Assembly: GCF_036226445.1 (NCBI RefSeq)
Contig: NZ_CP108474.1
Span: 6,820,001-6,884,000 of the forward strand
Reading direction: 5' to 3'
Origin: Streptomyces sp. NBC_01255
GTDB lineage: Bacteria > Actinomycetota > Actinomycetes > Streptomycetales > Streptomycetaceae
DNA length: 64,000 bases
Position 1 is the first letter of the stretch. Each line of letters opens with the position of its first letter. Shown here piece by piece: positions 1-10,759 of this stretch. Position numbers and translations under genes: made by a program. The notes below the pieces were generated by a model. That model was not told the DNA's origin. It made no database searches and worked only from the letters and a program-made list of their open reading frames with translations.

Positions 1-1512
1 GCGCAGCACGAAGCCGTCCTCCGTGGACAGCTCCCGCTGGATCGCCTCGATCGTGCCGATGACCCGCTTGTCGTCCGGCGGCAGGAAGCCCATCTGCGGA
101 ATCAGCAGCAGCGAGGCGTCGAGCTCCTTGGAGCCGTACGACTGCGTGAACGTGTTCCGCTCCGGGTCGTAGCCCTTCTCGCAGACGTCCCGGTGGATCT
201 CGTCGCGCAGCTCGCGCCAGCGCTCCAGCGGGCCGTCGGCGTCCCCGGATTCGATGAGCTTGATCGTGCGGTCGACGGCCACCCAGGCCATCACCTTGGA
301 GTGGGTGAAGTGGCGGCGCGGGCCGCGGACCTCCCAGATGCCCTCGTCGGGCTGGTCCCAGTGGGTCTCCAGGTACCTGATGAGCTTCAGCTGGAGCAGC
401 GAGGCGTAGTCGTTGCGGGAGAGACCCGTCATGTGCGCGAGGTGGAGGGCCTCGGTGACCTCGCCGTAGACGTCCAGCTGGAGCTGGTTGGCGGCGCCGT
501 TGCCGACCCGGACCGGGCCGGAGTTCTCGTACCCCGGGAGCCAGTCGAGCTCCGCCTCGCCGAGCTCCCGCTCGCCCGCGATGCCGTACATGATCTGGAG
601 GTTCTCGGGGTCGCCCGCGACCGCGCGGAGCAGCCAGTCCCGCCAGGCGCGGGCCTCCTCGCGGTAGCCGGTGCGCAGCATCGAGGAGAGGGTGATCGCC
701 GCATCCCGCAGCCAGGTGTAGCGGTAGTCCCAGTTGCGGACGCCGCCGATCTCCTCGGGCAGCGAGGTGGTCGGCGCGGCGACGATCCCGCCGGTCGGCG
801 CGTACGTCAGCGCCTTCAGGGTGATCAGCGAGCGGACGACGGCCTCCCGGTAGGGGCCGTGGTACGTGCAGTGCTCGACCCACTCGCGCCAGAAGTCGGC
901 GGTCGCCTCCAGCGAGCCCTCCGGGTCAGGCAGCGCGGGCGGCTCCTTGTGGGAGGGCTGCCAGGAGAGTGTGAAGGTGATCCGGTCACCGGGGGAGACG
1001 GTGAACTCGGAGTACGTGGTGAGGTCCTCGCCGTGCGTCTCCACGTCCGTGTCCAGCCACACCGAGTCGGGCCCGGCGACGGCGACCGTGCGCTCGCCGA
1101 CCTTGTGGACCCAGGGCACGATCCGGCCGTAGCTGAAGCGCATCCGCAGCGCGGAGCGCATCGCGACCCGGCCGGAGACGCCCTCCACGATCCGGATGAT
1201 CTGCGGGGCGCCGTCGCGCGGAGGCATGAAGTCCGTCACCCGGACCGTGCCGCGCGGGGTGTCCCACTCGGATTCCAGGATCAGCGAGTCGCCCCGGTAG
1301 CGGCGCCGGTCGGCCGGGGGCGGCTCGGCGTCCTCGGACACGGTGGGACCGACCCGCCAGAACCCGTGTTCCTCGGTGCCGAGCAGTCCCGCGAAGACCG
1401 CGTGGGAGTCGAAGCGGGGGAGACACAGCCAGTCGACGCTGCCGTCCCGGCAGACCAGGGCGGCCGTCTGCATGTCTCCGATGAGTGCGTAATCCTCGAT
1501 GCGCCCGGCCAC
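1..1512 (-). CDS. Glycoside hydrolase family 15 protein (glucoamylase/trehalase-like), 3' end cut off by the window
   Basis: The reading frame enters on the minus strand from a GTG with a GGAG eight bases upstream and stays open to the window edge, giving 504 codons of an expected ~600. The N-terminus reads VAGRIEDYALIGDMQTAALV and continues through VDWLCLPRFDS. The last visible residues include GTIEAIQRELSTEDGFVLR. These are hallmarks of the bacterial cytosolic GH15 family (an N-terminal beta-sandwich followed by an (alpha/alpha)6 barrel). Characterised actinobacterial members hydrolyse trehalose or alpha-glucans; which substrate applies here cannot be read from the sequence. No signal peptide is visible. 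An alternative GTG nine bases upstream lacks a correctly spaced ribosome-binding site. Confidence 0.9.
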   Translation of the reverse strand, partial: MAGRIEDYALIGDMQTAALVCRDGSVDWLCLPRFDSHAVFAGLLGTEEHGFWRVGPTVSEDAEPPPADRRRYRGDSLILESEWDTPRGTVRVTDFMPPRDGAPQIIRIVEGVSGRVAMRSALRMRFSYGRIVPWVHKVGERTVAVAGPDSVWLDTDVETHGEDLTTYSEFTVSPGDRITFTLSWQPSHKEPPALPDPEGSLEATADFWREWVEHCTYHGPYREAVVRSLITLKALTYAPTGGIVAAPTTSLPEEIGGVRNWDYRYTWLRDAAITLSSMLRTGYREEARAWRDWLLRAVAGDPENLQIMYGIAGERELGEAELDWLPGYENSGPVRVGNGAANQLQLDVYGEVTEALHLAHMTGLSRNDYASLLQLKLIRYLETHWDQPDEGIWEVRGPRRHFTHSKVMAWVAVDRTIKLIESGDADGPLERWRELRDEIHRDVCEKGYDPERNTFTQSYGSKELDASLLLIPQMGFLPPDDKRVIGTIEAIQRELSTEDGFVLR

Positions 1513-2013
1513 GTGCTTCACTCCAGTCGAACGGCCACGTCCGCCCCGTGGGGCGCTTGCTCGGATGCGCCGGCTGGGTGTCAGCCGGGTCTGGTTGTCT
1601 CAGCGGTCAAGGGATCGTCGACGAGCGCTCGCGCCGGCCGAGGTGGCGGGGTGGTGCCGCCGGCCGGCCTGCTCGGCGGGCAATGTCCGAGCAGAATACG
1701 TCGCACCCTAGTGACCCGGTGATCACGCGGGTAACGTCGCTGCTCCGATCGGGTGAACAGGCCCGTGACCCCGTCGATGCCCCACCTGACGAATCCCGCC
1801 CCACCCCCTTCCGTAGCCGTCCGTGTACACCCGACTGCCGCGTGTGGCCGGAAGCGGCCTCCCGATGTCGCTGATACCCTGGTACCCCGTGGACCGGTGG
1901 GAAACGGCGACAGCCGAGGACCCCGAAACCGCAGCGACGGCACCCCCCGATTCTTCCGGAGGGGACGCCGGTACGCACCTCCAGAACGCGACCACGGGAG
2001 CCCCCTCTTGGCG
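1513..2013. other. Intergenic region between the divergent GH15 gene and pyrG
   Basis: About 500 bases with no supported gene. Open frames crossing it are continuations of shadow frames and lack a ribosome-binding site. A TACCCT at 1875-1880 could be a -10 hexamer for pyrG, but no good -35 sits 17-19 bases upstream, so no promoter is called. Regulation of both divergent genes presumably lies here. Confidence 0.5.
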
Positions 2014-3687
<1,674 letters not shown>

Positions 3688-3705
3688 CCGCCGGGCGTTA
3701 ACGTT

Positions 3706-3741
3706 GCCGGGGTACGGGTCCTCACGGACGCGTACCCCGGC
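3706..3741 (+). terminator. Hairpin terminator after pyrG
   Basis: Perfect 11-bp inverted repeat (GCCGGGGTACG at 3706-3716 with CGTACCCCGGC at 3731-3741), 14-base loop, followed by TTTCGT. It lies between the pyrG stop and the ribosome-binding site of the Nudix gene. Confidence 0.75.
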
Positions 3742-3764
3742 TTTCGTATGTGGGAGGACAGCAC

Positions 3765-4391
3765 ATGGAGTTGCAGGACACCCCGGAGGAGTGGCGGGTC
3801 GTGGCGACGACGACCCCCTTCCAGGGCAACAAGACCAGTGTCCGCACGGACGACGTGGTCATGCCGGACGGCACGGTCGCCCGCCGCGACTACCAGGTCC
3901 ACCCCGGCTCGGTGGCCGTCCTGGCCCTGGACGAGCAGGACCGGGTCCTGCTGCTCAAGCAGTACCGGCACCCGGTGCGGCAGAAGCTGTGGGAGATCCC
4001 CGCAGGGCTCCTCGACGTGCCCGGCGAGAACCCGCTGCACGCCGCCCAGCGCGAGCTGTACGAGGAGGCCCACGTCAAGGCCGGGGACTGGCGGGTCCTG
4101 ACCGACGTCTACACGTCCCCCGGCGGCTGCGACGAGGCCGTACGGATCTTCCTCGCGCGGGACCTCGCGGAGGCGGGGCGTGAGCGCTTCGAGGTCTCCG
4201 ATGAGGAGGCCGACATGGAGCTCGCGCGGGTGCCGCTCGCGGAGCTCGTGCGCGGGGTCCTCGCGGGCGAGCTGCACAACAACTGCCTGGTGGTGGGCGT
4301 CCTGTCGCTGGCCGCCGCGCGCGCGGCCGAAGGCGTCGAGGCGCTGCGCCCGGCGGAGGCGCCCTGGCCGGCCCGCCCGTTCGAGGCGTAG
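3765..4391 (+). CDS. Nudix hydrolase, ADP-ribose pyrophosphatase-like
   Basis: A 208-residue member of the Nudix superfamily, which hydrolyses nucleoside diphosphates linked to another moiety. The match to the ADP-ribose pyrophosphatase subgroup rests on the start EEWRVVATTTPFQGNKTSV, the substrate-loop-like LLLKQYRHPVRQKLWEIPAG and the Nudix box region containing GENPLHAAQRELYEEAHV. The box has one extra residue before its first Glu and a His in place of the usual second Gly, while the REL-x-EE metal-binding core is intact. The ATG has a GGGAGG seven bases upstream. It sits downstream of the pyrG terminator. A second ADP-ribose-linked locus (NrtR and ADP-ribosylglycohydrolase) lies about 10 kb away. 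The exact substrate is inferred. Confidence 0.88.
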   Translation: MELQDTPEEWRVVATTTPFQGNKTSVRTDDVVMPDGTVARRDYQVHPGSVAVLALDEQDRVLLLKQYRHPVRQKLWEIPAGLLDVPGENPLHAAQRELYEEAHVKAGDWRVLTDVYTSPGGCDEAVRIFLARDLAEAGRERFEVSDEEADMELARVPLAELVRGVLAGELHNNCLVVGVLSLAAARAAEGVEALRPAEAPWPARPFEA

Positions 4392-4536
4392 CGGTGTGAC
4401 CATCGGCTGATCCGATCGGGGGATGTGTCCGCCGCGCTCCACCGGGTCCGTGCCGCGCCCTGAACTACGCTCGGAATCACCCGTGCGGAGACCCCCGCGG
4501 GATCGGCTCGTGCGCAGGTGGACGGGAGCGTGGCCC

Positions 4537-6522
4537 GTGACGGATCAGGCGGTGGCGGCGGCCGTGGGCCGGCGGTTCTTCGGCCGGCAGCGGGAGTTGA
4601 AGGCCCTGCGCGCCGACATCGAACGGACCGGCCTCGACACCCTCACGGGCCGCAAGGCACCCCGGGCCCGGGTCCTGCTCGTCGCCGGCAAGCCGGGCTC
4701 CGGGCGCACCGCCCTCGCCGAGGAGCTGGCCGACGGGCTCGCCGACCGCTACCCCGACGGGGTGTTCCGCGCCCGGCTCACCGAGCCCGGTGGCGACCCC
4801 GTGCCCACCGCCCGCGTCGCCCAGGAACTCCTGGCCGCGCTCGGCGTGGCCGAGCCGCCCGGCGCCGGCGAGGACGAGCTGACCGAGCTGGTCCGCCACG
4901 CCCTCGCCGGGCGCCGGGCCGTCCTGATCCTCGACGACGCCGTCGACGCCGAGCAGGCCGACCCGCTGATCCCCGACGACCCCGACACCCTGGTGGTCGG
5001 GGTGTCGCGCGGGCCGCTCACCGGCATCCCCGACGTACGGCCCTGCACCCTCGGCGGACTCGACCCCAAGTCGGCCATCGAGCTGCTCACCGCCTTCACC
5101 GGTTCCGTCCGCATCACCGTCGACCCGCAGGCCGCCGAGAGCCTCGTCGAGGAGTGCGGGGGCATGCCTGGCGCGGTCGTCCTCGCCGGGGGCTGGCTCG
5201 CCGCCCGCCCCAAGGCCTCTGTCGCCGACCTCGCGAAGCAGCTCCGCGGGCTGAGCGGTGACCCGCTCACCCGGACCTTCCTCCTCGCCCACGAGGCGCT
5301 GCCCGCGACCGCCGCCCGGATACTGCGATTCCTCTCCCTGGCCCCGCTCGGCCGGGCCGACGCCCACACCGCCTCCGCCCTGGCCGGCTGCTCGGTCTCC
5401 GCGGCGGCCACCACCCTCGCCGACTTCGCCGCCCTGGGGCTCGTCTCCGGTGGCGAGGACGGGCAGTACGAGGTCCCCGGCCATCTCGTCCCCCTCCTTC
5501 GCGCTCGGCTGGAGGAGCGCGACCGGCCCGCCGAGGTGCAGCTCGCCCGGGCCCGGATGCTGGAGCGGACCGTACGGCTCCTCCAGTCGTGCCGTGCGGT
5601 CACCGAACCCGAGGGCTCGGCCGCCCGGCTGAAACTGGCCGGTCTGCCGCGCGCCCTGCGCTTCCCGAACCGGGACGCCGGGGCCGACTGGCTCCGCTCC
5701 CGCCGGCCCGTCCTGCTCGCCTCCGCCCGCCTCGCCGTCGCCGACGGGGAGCTCGACACCCTGGCCCGCCGCCTGATCGCCTCCCTGGTCAGGGCGCTGG
5801 CGGCGCACCGGGGCGCCGAGGCGGCGGCGCCCGAGCTGTACGGCCTCCATCAGCTGGTCCTGGACGTGGCCGAGCGGCGCGGACTGCACCGCGAGCGGGC
5901 GGCCGCCCTGCTGAACCTGGCCGATCTCGATGCGAAGACCGGACGCACGAAGGACGCTCTGCTGCGATATCGGTTGGCTTTGGATGCCGGGAGGGCAGCA
6001 AATGATCCGTATGCCACCGGTCGCGCAATGGAATCCGTAGGTGGCTCGTATCAAGAGCTGGGGGACTGGCAGCGCGCCGGCGACTGGTACGGGCGGGCGC
6101 TCGCCCAGCGCCTCGCCCGGGACGAGCGCCCCGACCAGGCCCGTCTGTACGGCCGCCTGGGCGCCGTACAGACGTACGCGGGGCGGTACGGCGAGGCGCT
6201 GCGGAACTGGCGGGCCGCCGCCGCCGGCTACCGCAGGCTCGCCGATCTCCCGGGCCACGCGCGGGCGTTGAGCGAGGCGGCCCGGGTCCAGGAGTACGCG
6301 GGGCGGCCCGAGGAGTCGCTGCGGACCTGCGAGGAGGCGGTGGAGTGGGCCCGGCGGGCGCAGGACACCCGGCTCCAGGCGGCGCTCCAGCTGCGGCTCG
6401 CGGACACCCTCGACCGGCTCGGCGACCCGGCCGCCGCCAGGCTGCACAGGGCCGCAGCCGAGCGATTGCTGGAAACGGAAGGCGCAGCCTACGAAATCCG
6501 CAGTGGGTTCGAGAAAGATTAG
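4537..6522 (+). CDS. P-loop ATPase with C-terminal TPR repeats (AfsR/STAND-like, no DNA-binding domain seen)
   Basis: A 661-residue cytosolic protein. The N-terminus reads GRRFFGRQRELKAL, as in the NTPase module of AfsR-type regulators. A P-loop at about residue 50 reads GKPGSGRTAL, with Arg where Lys is normal, and a Walker B-like AVLILDDAV follows. A GGLDP-x-SAIELL segment and a winged-helix-like region come next, and the C-terminal third consists of TPR-like helical repeats. No SARP-type DNA-binding domain is visible, so a transcription-factor role is not supported; a signalling or scaffold role is inferred. The GTG start has GGGAG eight bases upstream. A stretch of about 120 bases (5941-6060) uses many A/T-ending codons, unlike the rest of the gene; see findings. 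Confidence 0.8.
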   Translation: MTDQAVAAAVGRRFFGRQRELKALRADIERTGLDTLTGRKAPRARVLLVAGKPGSGRTALAEELADGLADRYPDGVFRARLTEPGGDPVPTARVAQELLAALGVAEPPGAGEDELTELVRHALAGRRAVLILDDAVDAEQADPLIPDDPDTLVVGVSRGPLTGIPDVRPCTLGGLDPKSAIELLTAFTGSVRITVDPQAAESLVEECGGMPGAVVLAGGWLAARPKASVADLAKQLRGLSGDPLTRTFLLAHEALPATAARILRFLSLAPLGRADAHTASALAGCSVSAAATTLADFAALGLVSGGEDGQYEVPGHLVPLLRARLEERDRPAEVQLARARMLERTVRLLQSCRAVTEPEGSAARLKLAGLPRALRFPNRDAGADWLRSRRPVLLASARLAVADGELDTLARRLIASLVRALAAHRGAEAAAPELYGLHQLVLDVAERRGLHRERAAALLNLADLDAKTGRTKDALLRYRLALDAGRAANDPYATGRAMESVGGSYQELGDWQRAGDWYGRALAQRLARDERPDQARLYGRLGAVQTYAGRYGEALRNWRAAAAGYRRLADLPGHARALSEAARVQEYAGRPEESLRTCEEAVEWARRAQDTRLQAALQLRLADTLDRLGDPAAARLHRAAAERLLETEGAAYEIRSGFEKD

Positions 6523-6670
6523 TACTTTGAAAGGCTAGACACCGGGAACTCCTTCATTAGACTGGGTCCGCCGCGTTCGAACGTGGTCTGCCCCGGTGCG
6601 CCGCAGTGCATCCGGGTATGTATCGAAGTACCCCAGTTGTCTCCCCCAGATTCAAGGACCGTGATCGACG

Positions 6671-7786
6671 ATGAAGGTCGGCATCCCCCGCGAGGTCAAG
6701 AACAACGAGTTCCGCGTGGCCATCACCCCTGCCGGTGTCCACGAGCTCGTCCGCAACGGCCACCAGGTCTTCATCGAGCAGAACGCCGGTGTCGGCTCCT
6801 CGATCACGGACGAGGAGTACGTCGCCGCCGGCGCCGAGATCCTCGCCACCGCCGACGAGGTCTGGGCCACCACCGACCTGCTGCTCAAGGTCAAGGAGCC
6901 CATCGCGGAGGAGTACCACCGCCTCCGCAAGGACCAGACGCTCTTCACGTACCTGCACCTCGCCGCCTCCCGCGAGTGCACGGACGCGCTGCTGGAGTCC
7001 GGCACCACCGCCATCGCCTACGAGACCGTCGAGACCGCGAACCGCGCCCTGCCGCTGCTCGCCCCGATGTCCGAGGTCGCGGGCCGCCTGGCCCCGCAGG
7101 TCGGCGCCTACCACCTGATGCGCTCGGTCGGCGGCCGTGGCGTCCTGCCCGGCGGCGTCCCCGGCACCCACGCCGGCGAGTGCGTCGTCATCGGCGGCGG
7201 CGTCTCCGGCTGGAACGCCACGCAGATCGCCGTCGGCATGGGCTTCCACGTGACCCTGCTCGACCGCGACATCAACAAGCTCCGCGAGGCCGACAAGATC
7301 TTCGGCACCAAGGTGAAGACGATCGTCTCCAACGCCTACGAGCTGGAGAAGGCCGTCGTCGAGGCCGACCTCGTCATCGGCGCCGTCCTCATCCCGGGTG
7401 CCAAGGCCCCGAAGCTGGTCACGAACGAGCTCGTCGCCAAGATGAAGCCCGGAAGTGTCCTTGTCGACATTGCGATCGACCAGGGCGGTTGCTTCGAGGA
7501 CTCCCACGCGACCACCCACGCCGAGCCGACCTTCCAGGTCCACAACTCGGTCTTCTACTGCGTCGCCAACATGCCGGGCGCGGTCCCGAACACCTCCACC
7601 TACGCCCTCACCAACGCCACGCTGCCCTACATCGTGTCGCTGGCGAACAACGGCTGGGTCGAGGCGCTGCGCCGCGACGCCGCGCTCGGTCTGGGCCTCA
7701 ACACCCATGACGGCAAGGTGGTTTACAAGGAGGTCGCCGAGGCGCACGGCCTCGACCACGTCGAGCTGAGCACCCTCCTGGCCTGA
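6671..7786 (+). CDS. ald: Alanine dehydrogenase
   Basis: Catalyses the reversible NAD-dependent oxidative deamination of L-alanine to pyruvate and ammonia. The 371-residue length and [20 protein letters not shown] start are typical. The catalytic region includes Lys and His in LLLKVKEP and YLHLA. The Rossmann fold is [18 protein letters not shown], followed by DRDINKL for NAD. The ATG is preceded by AAGGA. The preceding ~150 bases are relatively A/T-rich and probably hold the promoter. A long perfect hairpin follows the gene, suggesting a monocistronic unit. Confidence 0.97.
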   Translation: MKVGIPREVKNNEFRVAITPAGVHELVRNGHQVFIEQNAGVGSSITDEEYVAAGAEILATADEVWATTDLLLKVKEPIAEEYHRLRKDQTLFTYLHLAASRECTDALLESGTTAIAYETVETANRALPLLAPMSEVAGRLAPQVGAYHLMRSVGGRGVLPGGVPGTHAGECVVIGGGVSGWNATQIAVGMGFHVTLLDRDINKLREADKIFGTKVKTIVSNAYELEKAVVEADLVIGAVLIPGAKAPKLVTNELVAKMKPGSVLVDIAIDQGGCFEDSHATTHAEPTFQVHNSVFYCVANMPGAVPNTSTYALTNATLPYIVSLANNGWVEALRRDAALGLGLNTHDGKVVYKEVAEAHGLDHVELSTLLA

Positions 7787-7831
7787 CCCCCGAGGCGCCG
7801 CCGTCAACCGGTGCCGTCAATGCCACACACC

Positions 7832-7862
7832 CGGCCGGACCTTGTTCGACAAGGTCCGGCCG
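7832..7862 (+). terminator. Hairpin terminator after ald
   Basis: Perfect 13-bp stem (CGGCCGGACCTTG / CAAGGTCCGGCCG) with a 5-base loop. No U-tract follows, which is common in Streptomyces. Confidence 0.7.
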
Positions 7863-8020
7863 ACTGTGCGTCCGGCCCCGTCCGGGGCCCGCGCAACTCG
7901 CCTCGAACGTAACCCTTTAACCGTTTCGCGCACCCCTGAAACGTGTGGATGCATGCCTGCGCACCCTTGACAGAGACGTGTTCGGTTGCCGACACATCCG
8001 GCCGGGTCCGGCGGATTGTG

Positions 8021-8050
8021 TTGCTGCGGAGCGGTGACACGCCATAGAGT
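8021..8050 (+). promoter_or_regulatory. Candidate promoter for the parA-like gene
   Basis: TTGCTG (8021-8026) and TAGAGT (8045-8050) are separated by 18 bases and lie about 75 bases upstream of the GTG start. The rest of the 340-base gap between ald and this gene holds the ald terminator and no other feature I can support. Confidence 0.35.
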
Positions 8051-8126
8051 CGCCAACCGTCGGCATGGTGCCACGCTGACCTATCGATAAATGTTCCTGG
8101 TGACATCCAAGGAGGTAAGACGACTT

Positions 8127-9260
8127 GTGAATGAGTCGACAATTACTCCCGGGAGCGGTGCGCCAGGTGCCCCGATCGGCTCCGTCGCGGTGCGGACCTT
8201 CGCGACGCACCAGCCCATGACGACAGCCCACACGATGAAGACGATGGACGGCCTACACGTGAACGCCACGGCCGGCAACGAGATGGGCCGAGAGTCCACC
8301 CACTTCGCCGCCTTTGACGAGGTGCCCGAGGGGCACTTCTACGACCCCGACGCCGAGTACGAGCCCGACCCGGAGTACGCGGCCACCCTCGCACCCGACG
8401 CTGCCCGCCAGCGCCGCGAGCGGATCGGCCCCACCGGACGGCCGCTGCCGTACTTCCCGATCCCGGGTCCCCTGACCGACCACGGACCCGCGAAGATCAT
8501 CGCGATGTGCAACCAGAAGGGCGGCGTCGGCAAGACCACGTCGACCATCAACCTGGGTGCCGCGCTCGCCGAGTACGGACGACGGGTGCTGCTCGTCGAC
8601 TTCGACCCGCAGGGAGCCCTGTCGGTCGGTCTCGGCGTGAACCCGATGGAGCTCGACCTCACCGTCTACAACCTGCTCATGGAGCGGGGCATGTCGGCGG
8701 ACGAGGTACTCCTCAAGACCGCCGTTCCCAACATGGACCTGCTGCCGAGCAACATCGACCTCTCGGCCGCCGAAGTCCAGTTGGTCAGCGAGGTCGCGCG
8801 CGAGTCGACGCTCCAGCGCGCCCTGAAGCCGCTGATGAACGACTACGACTACATCGTGATCGACTGTCAGCCCTCGCTCGGCCTGCTGACCGTGAACGCC
8901 CTGACGGCGGCTCACAAGGTCATCGTGCCGCTGGAATGCGAGTTCTTCGCCCTGCGCGGAGTGGCGCTGCTGACCGAGACGATCGAGAAGGTCCAGGAGC
9001 GGCTCAACCCCGACCTGGAGCTCGACGGCATCCTCGCCACGATGTACGACTCGCGGACCGTGCACAGCCGTGAGGTGCTCGCGCGCGTCGTCGAGGCCTT
9101 CGACGACCACGTCTACCACACGGTCATCGGGCGGACGGTGCGCTTCCCGGAGACCACGGTCGCCGGCGAGCCCATCACCACGTACGCCTCGAACTCCGTG
9201 GGCGCCGCCGCCTACCGTCAGCTCGCCAGGGAGGTGCTCGCCCGGTGTCACGCCGAGTGA
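8127..9260 (+). CDS. ParA/Soj-family ATPase linked to ScpAB
   Basis: A 377-residue P-loop ATPase of the ParA/MinD superfamily. About 120 residues of polar N-terminal extension precede the deviant Walker A motif NQKGGVGKTTSTINL. The Walker A' region is LLVDFDPQGALSVGLG, and IVIDCQPSLGLLTVNAL follows. ParA proteins dimerise on ATP and bind DNA nonspecifically to move cargo such as partition complexes. The GTG start follows an excellent AAGGAGG; an upstream in-frame ATG lacks one. It is followed by a GTGA-overlapping small gene and then scpA and scpB, so it probably belongs to a chromosome-organisation operon. It is distinct from the oriC-proximal parA of Streptomyces, which neighbours parB; no ParB is present here. 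Confidence 0.9.
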   Translation: MNESTITPGSGAPGAPIGSVAVRTFATHQPMTTAHTMKTMDGLHVNATAGNEMGRESTHFAAFDEVPEGHFYDPDAEYEPDPEYAATLAPDAARQRRERIGPTGRPLPYFPIPGPLTDHGPAKIIAMCNQKGGVGKTTSTINLGAALAEYGRRVLLVDFDPQGALSVGLGVNPMELDLTVYNLLMERGMSADEVLLKTAVPNMDLLPSNIDLSAAEVQLVSEVARESTLQRALKPLMNDYDYIVIDCQPSLGLLTVNALTAAHKVIVPLECEFFALRGVALLTETIEKVQERLNPDLELDGILATMYDSRTVHSREVLARVVEAFDDHVYHTVIGRTVRFPETTVAGEPITTYASNSVGAAAYRQLAREVLARCHAE

Positions 9261-9745
9261 GTCTGCCCGGCGCCGACGAACTCTTCCGTACGACCGGGGG
9301 GACGGCGCTCCAGTCGTCCTCACCCCGCCGGGCCGTCCCGGCTCCGGCGGGTGAGAGCGACACGGCGGCGGCCGAGGGCTCCGCGGAACACGCGACGGCG
9401 GGCTCCGAGGCGGCCGAACCGCGCGCCAGGACGGCGGAGCCGGAGAGCCCCGCCCCGAAGCCGGCGAACGCGGCGCAGGTGCCGGCCCCGGCCGCCCGGC
9501 GGCGCGGCGGCCGTACCCCGAACCGGCGGCCCAGCGGCCGCGAGCGCCACGACGAGAAGATCACGGTCTACGTCTCCGCCGAGGAGCTCATGGACCTGGA
9601 GCACGCCCGGCTGGTCCTCAGGGGCGAGCACGGTCTCGCCGTCGACCGGGGCCGGATCGTCCGGGAGGCCGTCGCCGTGGTCCTGGCGGACCTGGAGTCC
9701 CGCGGCGACGCGAGCATCCTCGTACGCCGCCTGCGCGGCCGCTGA
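9257..9745 (+). CDS. Small protein with ribbon-helix-helix-like C-terminus, ParA partner candidate
   Basis: A 162-residue protein whose first ~95 residues are low-complexity (Ala, Pro, Glu, Arg) and end in a basic RRRGGRTPNRRPSGRERH patch. The C-terminal ~55 residues, starting at KITVYVSAEELMDLEHARL, read as one beta strand plus two helices, resembling ribbon-helix-helix DNA-binding proteins. The GTG start overlaps the stop of the parA-like gene (GTGA), so the two are probably translationally coupled. By analogy with plasmid ParA/ParG-type systems it could be the DNA-binding partner of that ATPase. This is an inference; the fold has not been computed. Confidence 0.7.
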   Translation: MSLPGADELFRTTGGTALQSSSPRRAVPAPAGESDTAAAEGSAEHATAGSEAAEPRARTAEPESPAPKPANAAQVPAPAARRRGGRTPNRRPSGRERHDEKITVYVSAEELMDLEHARLVLRGEHGLAVDRGRIVREAVAVVLADLESRGDASILVRRLRGR

Positions 9746-9790
9746 CGGTAGCCTGCGGGCTGCCGAGCTCTCCGTACCTCCTGGAACCCC

Positions 9791-10759
9791 ATGCACCACG
9801 TCTCTGACGAAACGTCCCGCCCGCCGGGCCGCCGCCCCCTGGGCCGCGGCCCGGGCGCGACGGTGCCGGCGGGGCCTCCGGTGGGGTCATCGGCGGGGGA
9901 GCCCGTACCCGCCGCTCCCGCCGCTCCCGCCGCTCCCGCTGCTCCTCCGGTGGACGCCGAGCCCGGCGACGGGCGGTTCACGGTGCGTCTCGCGAACTTC
10001 GAGGGGCCCTTCGACCTGCTCCTCCAGCTGATCACCAAGCACAAGCTCGACGTCACCGAGGTCGCCCTCTCCCAGGTCACCGACGAGTTCATGGCGCACC
10101 TCCGCGCCCTGGGCCCCGACGGCGACCTCGACCAGACCACCGAGTTCCTCGTCGTCGCCGCCACGCTGCTCGACCTCAAGGCCGCCCGGCTGCTCCCCGC
10201 CGCCGAGGTGGAGGACGAGGCCGACCTCGCCCTCCTGGAAGCCCGCGATCTGCTCTTCGCCCGCCTCCTCCAGTACCGCGCGTACAAACGGATCGCGGAG
10301 ATCTTCCAGGACCGCTGGGAGGCCGAGGGCCGCCGCCACCCCCGTACCGTCGGACTCGAACCGCACCACGCCGAGCTGCTCCCCGAGGTCGTCATCTCCA
10401 TCGGGGCCGAGGGCTTCGCCAGGCTGGCGGTCAAGGCCATGCAGCCCAAGGCCGAGCCCCAGGTGTACGTCGACCACATCCACGCTCCGCTCGTCAGCGT
10501 CCGCGAGCAGGCCGCCGTGGTCGTCGCGCTGCTGCGCGAGCGCGGTACGGCCCTCTTCCGGGAGCTGATCGAGGACGTCGGGGACGACACCCTCACCGTC
10601 GTCGCCCGCTTCCTCGCCCTCCTGGAGCTCTACCGGGAGAAGGCCGTCGCCCTCGACCAGGAGACGGCCCTGGAGGACCTCACGGTCTCCTGGACCGGCG
10701 GGGAGGCGGACCCGTCCGGGGCCGTGACCGACGAGTTCGACCAGGAGACCGCCGCATGA
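9791..10759 (+). CDS. scpA: Segregation and condensation protein A (kleisin of SMC)
   Basis: ScpA bridges the SMC ATPase heads and, with ScpB, forms the bacterial condensin. The 322-residue protein has a ~55-residue Ala/Pro-rich N-terminal extension that includes a short PAA repeat, then the kleisin N-domain starting FTVRLANFEGPFDLLLQLI. The C-terminal winged helix runs through DDTLTVVARFLALLELYREK. The stop overlaps the scpB start (ATGA). The extension is longer than in Bacillus ScpA, which is usual in actinobacteria. Confidence 0.95.
   Translation: MHHVSDETSRPPGRRPLGRGPGATVPAGPPVGSSAGEPVPAAPAAPAAPAAPPVDAEPGDGRFTVRLANFEGPFDLLLQLITKHKLDVTEVALSQVTDEFMAHLRALGPDGDLDQTTEFLVVAATLLDLKAARLLPAAEVEDEADLALLEARDLLFARLLQYRAYKRIAEIFQDRWEAEGRRHPRTVGLEPHHAELLPEVVISIGAEGFARLAVKAMQPKAEPQVYVDHIHAPLVSVREQAAVVVALLRERGTALFRELIEDVGDDTLTVVARFLALLELYREKAVALDQETALEDLTVSWTGGEADPSGAVTDEFDQETAA

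Noticed and set aside
4423..4536. Upstream extension of the P-loop/TPR protein
   Set aside because: The GTG at 4537 has a good GGGAG and the conserved sequence starts there; the extension is Arg/Pro-rich and lacks a ribosome-binding site.
6527..6563. TTGAAA / TAGACT considered as the ald promoter
   Set aside because: The hexamers are 25 bases apart, too far for a sigma-70-type promoter.
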